The translations under genes were made by a program, and so were the position numbers. This document shows positions 11,369-23,043 of a stretch of 64,000 nt of DNA, piece after piece. Origin of the DNA: Gnetum montanum (lineage: Eukaryota > Streptophyta > Gnetopsida > Gnetales > Gnetaceae); NCBI GenBank assembly GCA_015680685.1, contig MNCI01030643.1, positions 313,279 to 377,278 of the forward strand. Reading direction: 5' to 3'. Positions within the stretch are counted from its first letter, which is position 1. Each line of letters begins with the position of its first letter. Below the pieces are notes generated by a model that saw only the letters and a list, made by a program, of their open reading frames with translations, was not told the origin of the DNA and did no database searches.

Positions 11369-12640
11369 TTACTGGCATTGTGGGGTCCATTGAAAATGCA
11401 CACTCTTATGTAGCAAATGGTTCATGGGTTTCAACTTATCGGTCAGTTTTTCTATAAAGCATTTAATGAACTGTAATTTACCTTGTAGGCCTCGAAGTTC
11501 GGTAAGGTTTCTTGGCAGTTGCAAGTTTGTGATAACCTTCATCTTATCGGGGTCTACTTGAATCCCTGCTTCTAAAACTATGAATCCTAGCATTTTTCCT
11601 GATTTGACCCCAAATATGCATTTATTTGGGTTCAGTCTAAGCTCATATTTTAAACAACACTTAAGTACCAAGTCTAAGTCTTGTATGTTTTGCTCTTGTG
11701 TCTTTGACTTAACCGCTATATCATCTACGTAATCGTTGAGCGAGTGAAGGATATAATCACTAAAGATGAAGGTCATCGCTCATTGATATTTAGCACTAGC
11801 ATTCTTTAAACCAAAGGGCATCATCGTATAACAAAATGTCCCCCATGGTGTCATGAAGGTTGTCTTGAGTTGATGTTCAGGGTTAATCCGGATTTGATTA
11901 TATCCCGAGAAGCCATCCATAAAAGATAACAGTGCATGCCTAGCGGTTGAGTCAACCAGTTGATCAATACTAGGTAGAGGAAAGTCATCTTTTATGGTCA
12001 CTAAGTTGAGGTCCCAGAAGTCAATGCATAGATGAATGCTCCCATTCTTCTTTGGGATGATGACCATGTTGGATACCCAGTTAGCGTAGTCAACAGCCTG
12101 AATGAAACCAGCTTGATAAAGTTTGGTGATCTCATTGTGAACTGCTAACACTACCTCAGGCTTAACCTTATGTGCTTTTTGTTTCACTGGTCTTAACTTT
12201 GGGTCTAGTATGATGTTGTGCTAGACTATTCGAGGGTCTAGCCCAGGCATGTTAGTGTAAGACCAAGCGAATGCCTTGATGTTGCTTTTTAGCACTTGTG
12301 CTATGTCATCGGAAAGTTGCGGGTCTAGTCAAGTGCTTAGTTTAGTATCTTAACTTCGCTGCTTGGCATAGTGATGGGGGTTTCAATTAATGGATCCTCA
12401 GTGATGTTATCAGCTTCAATATCCAACGATTTTGTCATGATCTGAAAGTGTTCTATCATTTCCTCTGTTGATGCCATGGAGTTTTCATAAGTCGGTGTGC
12501 CTAATTCAATGGACTTTCTGATCACCTCCCGTTGGATGGGTCCATATGATCCATTGATAGATAGTGGCGCGAATAGTTTCTTGCTATCCATGCTTGCTCC
12601 TGCCAAGTCATAGGGAGTAATGTTAACAAAGGGGGGGTTT
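11369..12640 (-). pseudogene. E2 reverse transcriptase, decayed
   Basis: Copies element RNA to DNA. On the - strand: entry region up to KILN, then KPEVVLAVHNEITKLYQAGF, WVSNMVIIPKKNGS, DDFPLPSIDQL, LSFMDGFSGYNQI, TPWGTFCYTMMPFGL and the active-site motif YVDD (about 11728-11717), then LNPNKCIFGVKSGKMLGF. The frame opens after TGA TAA near 12645 with no ATG before codon 16, so it seems to need another way of expression than a simple start (splicing, reinitiation). Stops occur near 12335 and 11778. c2 lies directly upstream. Confidence 0.9.
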
Positions 12641-12724
12641 ACTTATCATTTTATGACACCAATTCAAATATTCAAATATGCTCGAAGTATGCTAAAGTTG
12701 GTTTATCGTCTCACCTGTTCGCAT

Positions 12725-12810
12725 GGCAGTTTAAGGCCGTACCTAGCCAATCGTGGTAGTTTAGAGCCTTACTGGGCTGATTGTGGCAGTTTAGGGCCTT
12801 ACTGGGCCAT
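12725..12810. repeat. Hairpin array c2 of E2 (three units)
   Basis: Units led by GCAGTTTA/GTAGTTTA: near 12736 GGCC/AGCC (one mismatch), 12765-12778 AGCC-TTACTG-GGCT, 12795-12808 GGCC-TTACTG-GGCC. The last two differ at one position on each arm and stay paired. The array lies just upstream of the RT frame. Confidence 0.85.
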
Positions 12811-13330
12811 ACCTATTCGTTTATGGTTTCTAGTTGATTGTACAATTTGTAATCCTTATTAAGTGTGAAACTACAAGACGAAGAGTGTGTACCAAGGTCT
12901 TTAGTTTAGGCAAGGTCTTACCTGGGTAATGTTTAGCCTAGTGCATATCTACATACTCTTTTCTCTACTCTTGGTTTGTTTATATTTATTTGTGTTTAAT
13001 TAATCATTGTGTTTATTTCTATTTTATTTGGAGTAAACTACCCAAAATGCTAATTTTCTACAAGGGTAAGTTGACGTGAGGGATGAGGGATGTGAAGACT
13101 TATAAAATTAACTTAAAACTGGGCATGCTACCTCTATCACTATAGTAGGTGTAAACCCAAAGTCTAACCAGAACTAAAGAGGGAAGCTTGAACCTAAGCT
13201 TCAACGTGAACCTAAGTGGAGATTCAGCGTGACGAGGAGACGAAGATTTGGTGGTAGGGGTAGGTAAAGGTGAAGATCTGGTGCGAAGGAGGCAGTAAAG
13301 GTAACAAAGATCATAGCATGATGTGTTAAA
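12811..13330. other. E2 spacer between RT and opposite-strand gene, left part
   Basis: Holds AT-rich sequence (12960-13050), then a TATA-like TATAAAATTA at 13101 on the + strand that could serve the opposite-strand gene, but I have no second copy to support it. From ~13190 the GCGTGA/CAGCGTG vocabulary typical of E2 begins. Confidence 0.4.
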
Positions 13331-13640
13331 TGAAAGAATTCAGCATGCACACCTTGGAGAAACCCTCAGTGTGTAGGGAGCTAAAACCCCAACATGAACG
13401 CTTCATCCTGTAGTTAGCATGTAGTGACAAACCCCAGCATGAAGTCAGTGTGGAGGATTCTGGGTGGAGAGTCCAATGAAAGCATTCAGCATGCACACCC
13501 TAGAGAAACGCTCAGCGTGCAGAGAGCTAAAACCCCAGCATGAAGGCGACATGGAGGATTCAACGTGAAGCCTCGAAACCAGCCTCCAGCATGAACTTAA
13601 GCTTCACTTAGAAACCCTCATAGTGAATGCTTGAAAGGGA
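13331..13640. repeat. 146-bp tandem repeat in E2 spacer
   Basis: TGAAAGAATTCAGCATGCACACC at 13331 recurs with few changes at 13477, each followed by GAGAAACSCTCAG and AGCTAAAACCCC. Unit length 146 bp, two units, the second running out near 13600. Confidence 0.8.
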
Positions 13641-14199
13641 GTTTCAGCATGCACATCCTTGGTCTAGTGTAAATATTTTGAACGTAGCGTAACAGGATGG
13701 GCAAGGAAAAGTGGGTGAGAGACCAGGGAAGGAAGGAGCCTGACTTGACCTTTCCTAAGGAGAGTGAGGCGATGTTTCGGTGCCTACCCAAGCCCATGAT
13801 CCCATCATGGTCTAGATCAATGCATCGGTAGACCCTGGTTCTCTGTCTAAATTTGTGTTTTTGTTTGCTATTTTCATAAATTTGTGTTTGATTTTTCTTA
13901 TTTTGGCACATAGAATTTATGCGAGGCCTAGCCTGTTTCTTTGGCATAGATATTAGTGTGCATGCCGGTGTCAACCCTTGTCTCCCTTGTTTGGCATACG
14001 ACCAGTTTTATGTCTGGCATGAAATTTAGTGACATGCTCAGTGTGTAGGGGGTGGGNTTAGCGTGCAGGGTCTACACGCTGAGCGTGAACCCTAAAAAAT
14101 TTTCCAAGTGTTGGCCCCAACGTAAAACCTATTTTTTTGTGTACCTTATTTATCCTGGTTCTTGAATATGTGTAGAGGTCTTAAACCTTTCCTCTTAGT
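13641..14199. other. E2 spacer before opposite-strand gene
   Basis: CAGCGTGCAGG-type motifs continue (14035-14090) and one undetermined base lies at 14057. I see no supported exon here, although the true first exon of the + strand gene may lie in it. A - strand frame over 13618-13974 has no match in E1 or E4. Confidence 0.4.
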
Positions 14200-17100
14200 G
14201 GTGGATCTTGTTGGAGTTCTGGCATGGTTTGGGACTATTGATTCTGATGGGCCAGTACCTGATATGATCATCGATTGAGATGGGGTATGGTTTGGGACTA
14301 GTGCCAACAAGTTCCTTGCCTTCATCTTGTAAGGATTTAGTGTGATAATATGGTCTCACCTAAGTGAACAATTAGCACAGAGTGTCCTTGAGACTATGTT
14401 ATCAGGATCCTCGAATGACCTAGTGTCCTTTGTGGTAAACATCAATGAGGGATTGTTTACGGTTGGGGATTGTCCCTCTGGAGGGCCCAGATCCACCTAT
14501 CCATTGACACGTGTATGGGACTTATTATCATGTAGCCCTCACAATGTCGATAGCACCTTATTCCTAGCCTCTCTTGTGCACACTCTATTCCAGAATCCTC
14601 CTGGAATGGTGTACAAGGTAGAAAGGTAAGGTTTTTTAATTCATCGTTTCTGCTTTGATGCTAAGTGGTTGTTCATATGTTGATCGTCGTTTCGTTGCAG
14701 GCTGCAATTTGATAAAGGAGTATGCATAGGTGATGATGGACTCGCATTGGCTGATACTGCCTTGGAGGATTTCATGGTAGGTCCCACTCTTCATGGTGCC
14801 ATGTTAGCCCAGACCAAGGATGAAATTATCCATTTTCACAAATGATACTCCAAGGATTTTGCACGATGTGAGGCTCGAGGGTGGCTACATGGGGATTGGT
14901 CTCGTAATGGGCCAGTTTTCCCATGCGATGCTGATTCAGCTTCTAATATTCTTAATCCATTGGCCAACGGTAAGTAATAGTGCTTTTGACGCCTCACATT
15001 TGTTTGTTTTGCTACCTCATTGGTTGTAATGATTCCATGGTTTTACCCTGTGCATACAGTGGATGTCACCCCTGGTGGAGTCACCATAACAACTAGCTGG
15101 ACTGAGGGCACTTTGGCCATGAAATTTGGGGAGATCGATGGTGCACAACGATGGTTTCATGATACGGCACCACCGCATATTATTAGTTGCTTGAGTGATG
15201 TAGGCCTCATGGACTTGTTTACTACTCTAAGTCCTAACGTCTCCGTGATCGAGATGATTGCGATCATTGATTCATTCAATGAAGTTGTTACTTACTATAG
15301 CACTCATGTCAAGGGAATTAAAGTAGCTTTCCATCTGTCAGTAGAGTTCTTTTTAGACCTCTTCAATGTACCGGTAGATGGGGCTGGAGTGACTTTGGAT
15401 AGAGCACAAAAAGAGGTCCATGTTGTTCGTGAGCTGGAGGACTAGCTGGGTATACTTAAGGGTGCTAAGGGATTCCCTATGTAGGGAAGATCGAAAGTAA
15501 CTGAAGGAAATGAGCTGTATCCACTGTTCAGAGTGTGAGTATTTCCTAAGTCTCTATCCCAAGTGAAAACTTTTGGGGTAGAATCTATGCATATCATGCG
15601 CACGATTCTGGAGACTGGGGTGTGTTATAATTGGGCTCAATTTTTACTTTCAGGTTTCCACGGAGAGATAGTGAGATTGTATTCGAACGTTGAGGCATAG
15701 TTCCATCTTACCTTTGCATTCTTCACCAGTTACCTACGCTGACTAGCTAAATTTCTAGTAGTTCTCATGGGTAACGAGTACGTGTTAAGGGATCGTGGTC
15801 AACTATCTCACCTATGGATTTGCCACTTTTTTGAAGTGACTAAATCTCAAGCTACTCCTGAAGGGATTGATGAATTGGTCTCTGTTACAATGGGGGGATC
15901 ATTTGGTCATTCAATTCACATGCATGATAGCATAGGGTTGGAGCCAGGTGATGTGCCCTATACTGCTAGGAGAGTCGATTGAGTAATCAAGGAGACAATC
16001 AGAAAGGTAAAATCTAAAGTTCAAAGACCTAAGAGCTCCAGAGAGGTTGCTCCAACTGTAGATGAACCAAAGGTGAAACGTATATGGTTTAAAGTATCTG
16101 CACGTGGTAAGTAAGCCTAATTCATTCATTTATCCTTATTTTATCATGATTATTATTATTATTATATTTTGGTCATTTATGCCAAACTGATGTTGAACTT
16201 AAGAATGTCATCAGAGCCAACTCCTGAAGTAGGAAGAGAGGGGTTAGCATTGATCATAGAGGAGGAAGAGGTCCCCACCAACCAAGGTGAGGAGGATGAA
16301 GTGGGCAATGACGTTGATGAGATGTTTGATGAGTTCTTCGTAGGAAGGTTAAACCTTGGCAATCCTCCGAATCTAAAAGAAGAAAGGGATTTCAGTATGT
16401 TCTCCTTATTATGTTTATTTTATTTTTGAATTGTTTCATTTCCATTATTTAGAGTTTTCACTTTATGTTTTTGCCGCTACAAGGCACCGATGTTGAAACC
16501 ACCTGATGTTCGTTCAGAAATACCTACGATGAAGACTCTAATGGAAACAACCACCGAAGTTGGTCCATCTCCTACAAATGAACCATTTACTTGGATCAAA
16601 ATGCCAAGTAAAATGGATTTTGGCCTTGGTATCGTGAATGAGGTAGTTGATCGCATCCAACAAGCTCATCCTGAAATAGGTACGCATGCTTTAAGCGTTT
16701 TGAGTCTTTCTGTTTTCGCACCTGTTTCTACTGTCCAATGTCTAATGTATATTCTCCTTATATTGATAGGCACTAAACTGAAGTAGGATCGATCAGAGGC
16801 CACTCATATTGACAGTTTTCCTGCACTACCATCATAAATTGAGCAAGTGCCAAGATAGATTTATGATGAGGTGGCAGAATGTGTTGTGCAAAATGCTAAG
16901 TCTCTTTGGACCTGTAGGCATTCCATTGAAAAGCTATGGCTACGAATTTAGGCAGGGGAAAAAGAGATTGCCAAACTATCAGCAGAACGAGATGACTTTA
17001 AGTCATGCTATGAGTTTGCCTCTGCTAGGTTGACGGGTGATCATTCTTGGTGAACCTCCAAGGTTACTTATACCAGATATTGGAATCTATTGAATCGCCA

Positions 17101-17764
17101 AGTAAGTATGACTCCGGAGCTAGCAGAGAAAAAGGCACAAATTGATTTGCTGAATCTCAAATATTAGGATTAGAAAGCTTTCGCTTCCAAGGTGCAAAAA
17201 TGGGGCCAAGATGAGAAGAATCATAAGTACCATTATAAAAAATAATTAAAGGTGATAGCCATAGAGAAGCATCAACTAGAGATGTTGTAGAGGGTTTAGG
17301 CCTACGATCTTCATTTGATACCTTTGTTAGGCACACTGTGGTAGAGATGGAATCTCCCAAGAGAGTAATCACTACAGCTTCTCGGGAGATTTCTATAGGT
17401 GAGTTTCCTCTTAAACATCCTACTTGGTCTGCTGTGGACAAAGGGAAGGCCTTAGCCAATATTGATCTAGGCCTTGATGGGACAAACTGGGCAAGTGTCC
17501 CTAAAGAAGAAATCCTTCGTCGGCTAGAGTTTGGTCTATGAGGATCCTCTTTGGTAAGTCATTTAAACTTGTAACTTTTTATTCATTTTTAGTAGAAAAT
17601 GTTATCCCCGTTTTTTTTGTTTTTAGTTAATTATTTTCTTTTATTATTATTATTATTTTTAGAATCATGGTGAGGATGGTGGCCACAAAGGTGGCCCCAG
17701 TGGAGGGGAATCTCATGATGCGGGGGAGTTTGAGGGGAAAGCCCCTCCTGACCCTGATGTTTAG
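14200..17764 (+). pseudogene. Opposite-strand spliced gene of E2 (copy 2)
   Basis: Five introns agree with copies 1 and 3 in place and phase: 14626-14700, 14970-15059, 16107-16214, 16680-16769 and 17554-17662, all GT-AG. The first junction reads NPPGMVYKVE|RLQFDK against NPPRTIYYVD|GFFIDK in E4; the second reads NPLAN|VDVTPGG. A further intron near 16394-16483 is possible. The largest exon block (15060-16106) holds LMDLFTTLSPNVSVIEM and VAFHLSVEFFLDLFNVP. An acidic stretch IIEEEEVP lies near 16250. The stop is at 17762-17764. The start is unknown. It has in-frame stops (for example TGA near 14844). No recognised enzyme motif. Confidence 0.72.
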
Positions 17765-18155
17765 TTTTTAAATTCGGTGTTGTTATTAGTTATGTTTCTA
17801 TGGGTTGTAAACTAAAATTTGTTTTTGAGTTGTGTATGAATAGATGCGTAAACTTGGTTAACTCTTGTAATTGTCCATTTACGTATTTATACATTTTTTT
17901 TGTTGTTTTCATATTCCAATTTTTGTTTTTTTTTTTTTTCTGAATGTTGAAAAGAAATAATGCAGGGACATGGAGCGAAAGTCTTTTTACTTGTTTGTTG
18001 TTTAAGTGTAAACATGAAATAAAGTGCAAATGTAACCTGAACAATAACTATGTCTAGGAAAACATAAAGGAGAGCGTAACTTGTACTGAAAAGATGTAAT
18101 CATAGAATGTAAACTAGGAATTTACACTTTTGAGACAAACGAAAGTAAACTTGCT
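17765..18155. other. E2 spacer after opposite-strand gene
   Basis: AT-rich with a T-run at 17920-17940, matching in place the 3' region of the + strand gene. Several AATAAA-like words occur (for example near 18020), which could be polyadenylation signals. Nothing else seen. Confidence 0.4.
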
Positions 18156-18430
18156 CTAGTTTAAGGCCATTTCGGGCCATACGTACGTGCATGTTGGTTT
18201 AAAGTCATGACGGACTACGATGTGATCATCCTAGTTTAAGGCCATTTCGAGCTACCAATAAATAGGAGGGATATCAACTAATACGATGGGTTTTGATACA
18301 AACCGGCCATTTTTGACCGTGGCTAGTTTTATGTCGTTGCGGACATGTGATAGTTTAATGTCATCTCGGACATGTGTAGTTTAGCGTCATCTCGGACGAT
18401 CATAGTTTAACATCATTGCGGATTGGTGTA
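18156..18430. repeat. Hairpin array c1 of E2
   Basis: Seven to eight units: GGCC-ATTTCG-GGCC (near 18165), AGTC-ATGACG-GACT (near 18202), a decayed GGCC unit (18239), 18331-18346 ATGTC-GTTGCG-GACAT, 18358-18373 ATGTC-ATCTCG-GACAT, 18385-18398 CGTC-ATCTCG-GACG, and ATC-ATTGCG-GAT (near 18411). Stems vary, loop length stays six, and pairing is kept. Confidence 0.88.
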
Positions 18431-18443
18431 TTTTGTTAATTTT

Positions 18444-19720
18444 TTAATAAATTTTTGATTTTTTTGTTTTTATGTTAGGGGTGGGTTTAATGGGTACGAT
18501 CCGATACTCAGCATCTCCTTCGCTAATTACGTTGAATGGTAGCTCTGCCCAGGAGACATCTGGCGGAGTAAGCTCTGAGTCAGTATCCTCAGATGTTTTT
18601 GGGTTAGGTGGTGTTTCCTTGGTTTTTGAGGAGTCACGATTTATGGGTTGGTCATCACTTTGGATTTCTTTTGTTTCTTTCGGTATGGGCTTTTTGAAAA
18701 TTTTGTCAAGTTTATGCTCATGTGGAGTGTCCTCTTGTTCAGGCTCCTCAAATTCAACTTTGGAGCCTTGATTTGCCTTTGTGTGAGATGAGATGGTAGA
18801 TGTAGCAGCATCCCCATGGATAATGATTTCACCCCCCTTGTAGGGTAAGTGAATCTCTTGATGAATGGGGGAAGACACCACTTTTAACTAGGCTAACTAG
18901 GGTCATCCCAGGATTAGGTTAAAACCAAGCATCTCATCAATAACCACGAAGTCTGCGGATGTGGGGAATCGATCCCCTGCTATAAAATCCAAGGTCAATG
19001 TACCCTTAACCACTACTCGTGACCCATTAAATGACTTTAGGCATGTCGTAGACATCAGTTTAATTAATTTCATTAGCCCTAACTGTTCAATGACGGGATA
19101 AGGCACTACGTTTGTGGCTGCTCCGTCATCTACATGTACTCGATGTATTTTGAACTGATTAACTCGTACGGTTATAAACATGGGTTCGTGGGTGATGTCT
19201 CCAGTTTTCTCATCGATCTTAATGTTTTCGAGGTGAAATCCTAATGATTTAGGTTTGGATCCTTGTCATGTAGACATTACCACGTGTATAGAGGGTTCAT
19301 TCGTAGGTAGGTTTTTGCTAACTAGGATCGATGTTAACATTTGTACTAAGGCTTTGCGATGAACTGGCGAAGACAATATGAGGTTGTACAAGCTTAATGA
19401 TGTGTTCTTTTGTTTAAGGGCTTACGTAACCTGTGTTAGGGAATTAGCTAAGTCATTACCATTGGGTATATTCTTGTCCATGGCCACTTGATCCATTGGA
19501 CCTAACAGTTGTATTTCACATGGGGTAACTTTCATGTTATTTTTCATGACCGTTGGGTCTGATATGTGTTGCATTCTTGATTTTTCCTCTTTATAACTCA
19601 TGCTTGGCTCATTGTCAGAAGGAGCCATAGGTATTGCGCTTAACAGAGTTGGTTTTGGGGGCCCTAGTGCAAGGCATTGATGTTCCTTCGCCAAACATTC
19701 CTTCTCCAAACATTCCCTGG
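18444..19720 (-). pseudogene. E2 protease with upstream linker
   Basis: Retropepsin. On the - strand the frame at 19181-18903 holds the active site VDDGAATNVV (near 19130) and STTCLKSFNG...FVVIDEMLGFNLILG. After a short broken stretch the frame at 18881-18444 continues with VSSPIHQEIHLPYKGGEI, an acidic/Lys-rich tail and a stop at 18444. Nothing resembling RT follows; the + strand gene comes next, so protease and RT are not adjacent. The upstream linker (19709-19422) is open and Pro/Met-rich. Confidence 0.87.
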
Positions 19721-22551
19721 TGAGCTTATCTGCCAGACGTTCTCATGTGGGTTGTGTGGGAACATTTGGGGTCAAGGTATGGGGTTGTTTCAGGACTCAA
19801 ATAATGAATGGGGTGGGACAGGATTGTGTCAGAGGTGTATCAAGCTACTTAGGCACCTTGACCACAAACAAGGTTGGGCGATTTGTAATTGGTACCTCGG
19901 TTGTGGCAACTGCCAGTGGTAGCCAGACCATGAAGGGAGTGGGCCGGTTTGATGGTGTCACACTAGCAGTTGTATCAGCAGAGGACACATGAACAACAAA
20001 TGGTTTGGTTTGGGGTGGTACCTGTGCTATTGCCGCTGCGGGAGCTATTCGGATGACCAATGGTTTTTGCGGGGCAAAAGGATCATGTGGAGAATATGAA
20101 GGTTGAGGTGATGTTAGTGCAATAGGGGGAACATGAACTACGAAGGGTTTCTTTAGTGTTTTATAGTTATTATTTGTGTAGATGGTGTTAATTATGTATG
20201 ATGCTTCTTTAGTGTTTAGGGGATCTTTATATATGCCCATGGACTAGTTTTGTGGTTTGACCGGGTTGGCCTCATCAAAAGTGATCTCACCTCCATCAAT
20301 CATTCATTGAATGTCTTGTTTCAAGGTGAAAGAATAGTTGGTGCAATGCCCATTACATTGGTGGTACTCACAAAATCGGTCTAGTCTAAAGCCTCTTGGA
20401 ACTGGGGACTCATCCGGTGTTGCCAAGCTTGGGTTCTTGACCAATTCACAGAATCGATCATGTCTTTGAATTGCCACAGGGGATAATTGTTTATGTTTCA
20501 TTAGCCCATCCTTCAAGAGTTGGTCAAATAATTGTGAAGGTTTCATGGGAAATGGTGTGTATTGAGAGGGGTCTCTCCTCTCAAAGTTTCTCGCATGACC
20601 CGGTGTAGCATTTTGTGATGTGGACGATTCGGGCGTAGCAGCGGGAGTAGGTCTAGTATAGCTAGTAGGGATGGTAGGTGGTTTACCTTGTTGTCTCGTA
20701 CTTGTTTGCTTAGTTTCTTCTACTGCTGCTATAGTTGCCTTAGCCCTTTCTTTGTCTTTTTTATTATGCTGAATTTTAAAGGCTAAGTAAGCAGGGTCAT
20801 GGCTATTTTGGGCTGCCTCTTCTATGTTCTTTATTTCCATGAAAGCTTGGCTTAGAGTGCATGCATTTAAATAATATAGTTTAGACTTCACAAAATCATT
20901 TACAGCTTCCTTTAGGATGGTGAGTAAGTATTTTTTGGGGATTGGTTTATGAAGCTCGTTTAGCGCAGCATTCCATCTTTGAATAAATTTTTCTACAGGT
21001 TCAAGCGATGCTTGTTTGACCTGTATCAAACTATCCAAGCTTGCTTTAGGTTTTAGGTTGTATTTTAACCTAGTAACGAACTAGTGTAAGAGATCCTCCA
21101 AAGAGGATATGAAGTTATGTGGCAAGGCTCGATACCAGTCTAATGCTCTACTAGTGAGGGACATGGTGAAAACACGTAAGATTTCATGGGGCCACACCTA
21201 AAGCAATAAACATTCTAGTCTAAACGTGACTAGATGGGCATTGGGGTCTCCTTCCCCATTGTATTTGGTTAGTTGAGGTAAAGAAACTCCTTTGGGCAGG
21301 GTCAATGGTGGTACCGAAGAGCTAATAGGATCATCTTGGTAAAAGTCTAACACTTTAAGCTCTTCATTGTTGGCCGTTTTGAGGCATTTTACCTCATTAG
21401 TGAGTTCTTGCATCATTTTTTAGCTTTGGCCCAGTCTTGGGCACTAGGTAAAGCAAAAGGTTGGTCATGTTGTGTAGTATGCAAGTTAGATTGTTGCACA
21501 GTGGGCAGAAAAGAAGAAAGTTGAGTGTTCGGAGGTTGCACTTGTGGAATATTTATGGTGGATGCTACGAAGGGTGGCATACCGTAAAGGGTAGGTTGTT
21601 GTTGTCGTTGTTGTTGAGGGACATTCATGGGTGGAATTGTAGGAGGTAGTATGTTGTAATGAGGGGGTTGATGCGGTTGCATGCTAGTGACGGCCCACTA
21701 TCCAGTCATGATTTGTGAGGGAACACCCTAAACTTATTGAGTTGAAGTGGTGAAGGATGTTCTTTGGGTTTGAATTCATGGTATATAGTGAGTAGATGTA
21801 GAAGCAGGCATCACAGATGGCATCCCAATCACTTGGGGTGGGAAGGTCACTCCTACATTAGTTTGAGGGGGGTGTTGTTGGGGTTGGACTTGTAAGAGAG
21901 GGGATAACATGGTGATGGAAGGAATAGTGCGGATGGGTATATTGAGTTGAGTATCAGTCATAGGGAGAGTGGGAATAAGAGTGGGTGCTTCCTGTTGAGG
22001 CACATGTGCTTGAGTGGTTTTAAATGAATGGAGGGACATAGTCTCCCCCGTGAAAGGGTGAAATAACAGGTTCATGTAAGTATGCAGACTGAGAGTATGG
22101 TATGAATCCTCGTGTTCAGACTAAGCCACAAAGTCATCCTCCTCTTCTAATTGAGGATTTACTATGGAATGGTCCAGAGACTGACTCCTTACTAGGAGGA
22201 GCTATGAGATGAGCTCAAAGTAGTGCTCTAGAAGAGGGATGATGTCATATGGGGAGGGGATGAACTCATGCCTCCCTTATGAATCAATTCATACTATTTC
22301 TTAGCCTCTAGTTCAATTTGATCTACTACCAAACCAGCTTGGATCTTTATAGATATAAAATTATACTGTTCTTGTGTTATGACATTAAATGATGGATTCT
22401 TCCCTTGTAGCCTGAGAGATTGGCGAGGTCCCCCCTGGGGGTTAGCCTCACCGTGGGCCCCTATGGGTTGCATGATTGGTATCGACATTGCCGTGGGGAT
22501 AGTGACATCTCAAGCGGACATGGTTGAAACATTGGTATTGGCAATATTCAT
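19721..22551 (-). pseudogene. E2 gag
   Basis: Capsid/nucleocapsid polyprotein. A likely start is the ATG at 22551-22549 (MNIANTNVS). The N-terminal part (22488-22294, then broken) is Gln/Pro-rich. The capsid core follows: FYQDDPISSSVPPLTLPKG, LTKYNGEGDPNAHLVTFR, the SLEPVEKFIQRWNAALNEL block, then YTPFPMKPSQLFDQLL, LATPDESPVPRGFRLDRF and a Tat-type knuckle CEYHQCNGHCTNYSF (near 20365). The segment 21038-20304 is open for 244 codons. A repeat-bearing linker (20150-19795) leads to the protease. Confidence 0.87.
19795..20150 (-). repeat. Degenerate peptide repeat in E2 gag-protease linker
   Basis: The - strand reading shows about six units of 20-28 residues that begin KPFVVHVPP, KPLVIRIAP, KPFVVHVSS, PTPFMVWLP, PTLFVVKVP and PTPFIIxV and continue with Ala/Thr/Pro-rich text. 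E4 has fewer such units in the matching place (near 42550-42430). Confidence 0.7.
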
Positions 22552-23020
22552 GGTGAAAAGGTCCTAAGTGTAATAAGGTAGATGGGAGACGGTGTCAGCG
22601 TGCACAGGTGAAAATTTGGCCAAGTATGAAATGGGTATACTTGTTAGTGTACAGCCTCAATGTGTAGACTTGTGTACATAGCGTACACCTAAGTCTGGCA
22701 GCATGCAGACTGGATCCACAATGTATGGACTAAATCCCCAGCATATAGGCTTCACCAATCAGCGTACAGAGTGAACAGGCAGTGTAAAGACAGAGTGGAT
22801 AGCATGTAGATAAGCTAGGCAGTGTATACATGCTCAGATTGCAGCAGATCTGGCTGAATAGGGTGTAGATTTGGAAGGTTCAAAATCATATCTATGCTAA
22901 TAGAGTGTAAATATAAGAAAATCGACTGTAGATCTAGGATCACAGGGAGCAGGTCTATGAGATGGACTCACGGATCTAAAGAGATCTATGGTGGATAAGA
23001 GTAGATTTAAGCAGCGTCAA
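22552..23020 (-). other. E2 5' leader
   Basis: Non-coding leader between PBS and gag. Rich in the CAGCGTGCAG / AGCATGCAGACT vocabulary seen in the E2 LTR and spacers (22595-22890). No frame supported. Confidence 0.6.
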
Positions 23021-23038
23021 GCCCTTCTTCTAGCACCA
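23021..23038 (-). promoter_or_regulatory. E2 primer-binding site
   Basis: On the - strand TGGTGCTAGAAGAAGGGC, five bases (GAAAA) after the LTR. TGG is the complement of a tRNA CCA end. E1 and E4 have close variants, giving consensus TGGYGMTAGAAGGARGGCC. I could not match it to a tRNA from memory. Confidence 0.8.
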
Positions 23039-23043
23039 TTTTC

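Noticed and set aside
13618-13974. 118-codon - strand frame in the E2 spacer.
   Set aside because: No counterpart in E4, lies in motif-rich non-coding sequence, no recognisable protein text.
16394-16483. Sixth intron in copy 2 of the opposite-strand gene.
   Set aside because: GT and AG are present, but I could not show that the joined frame matches copies 1 and 3.
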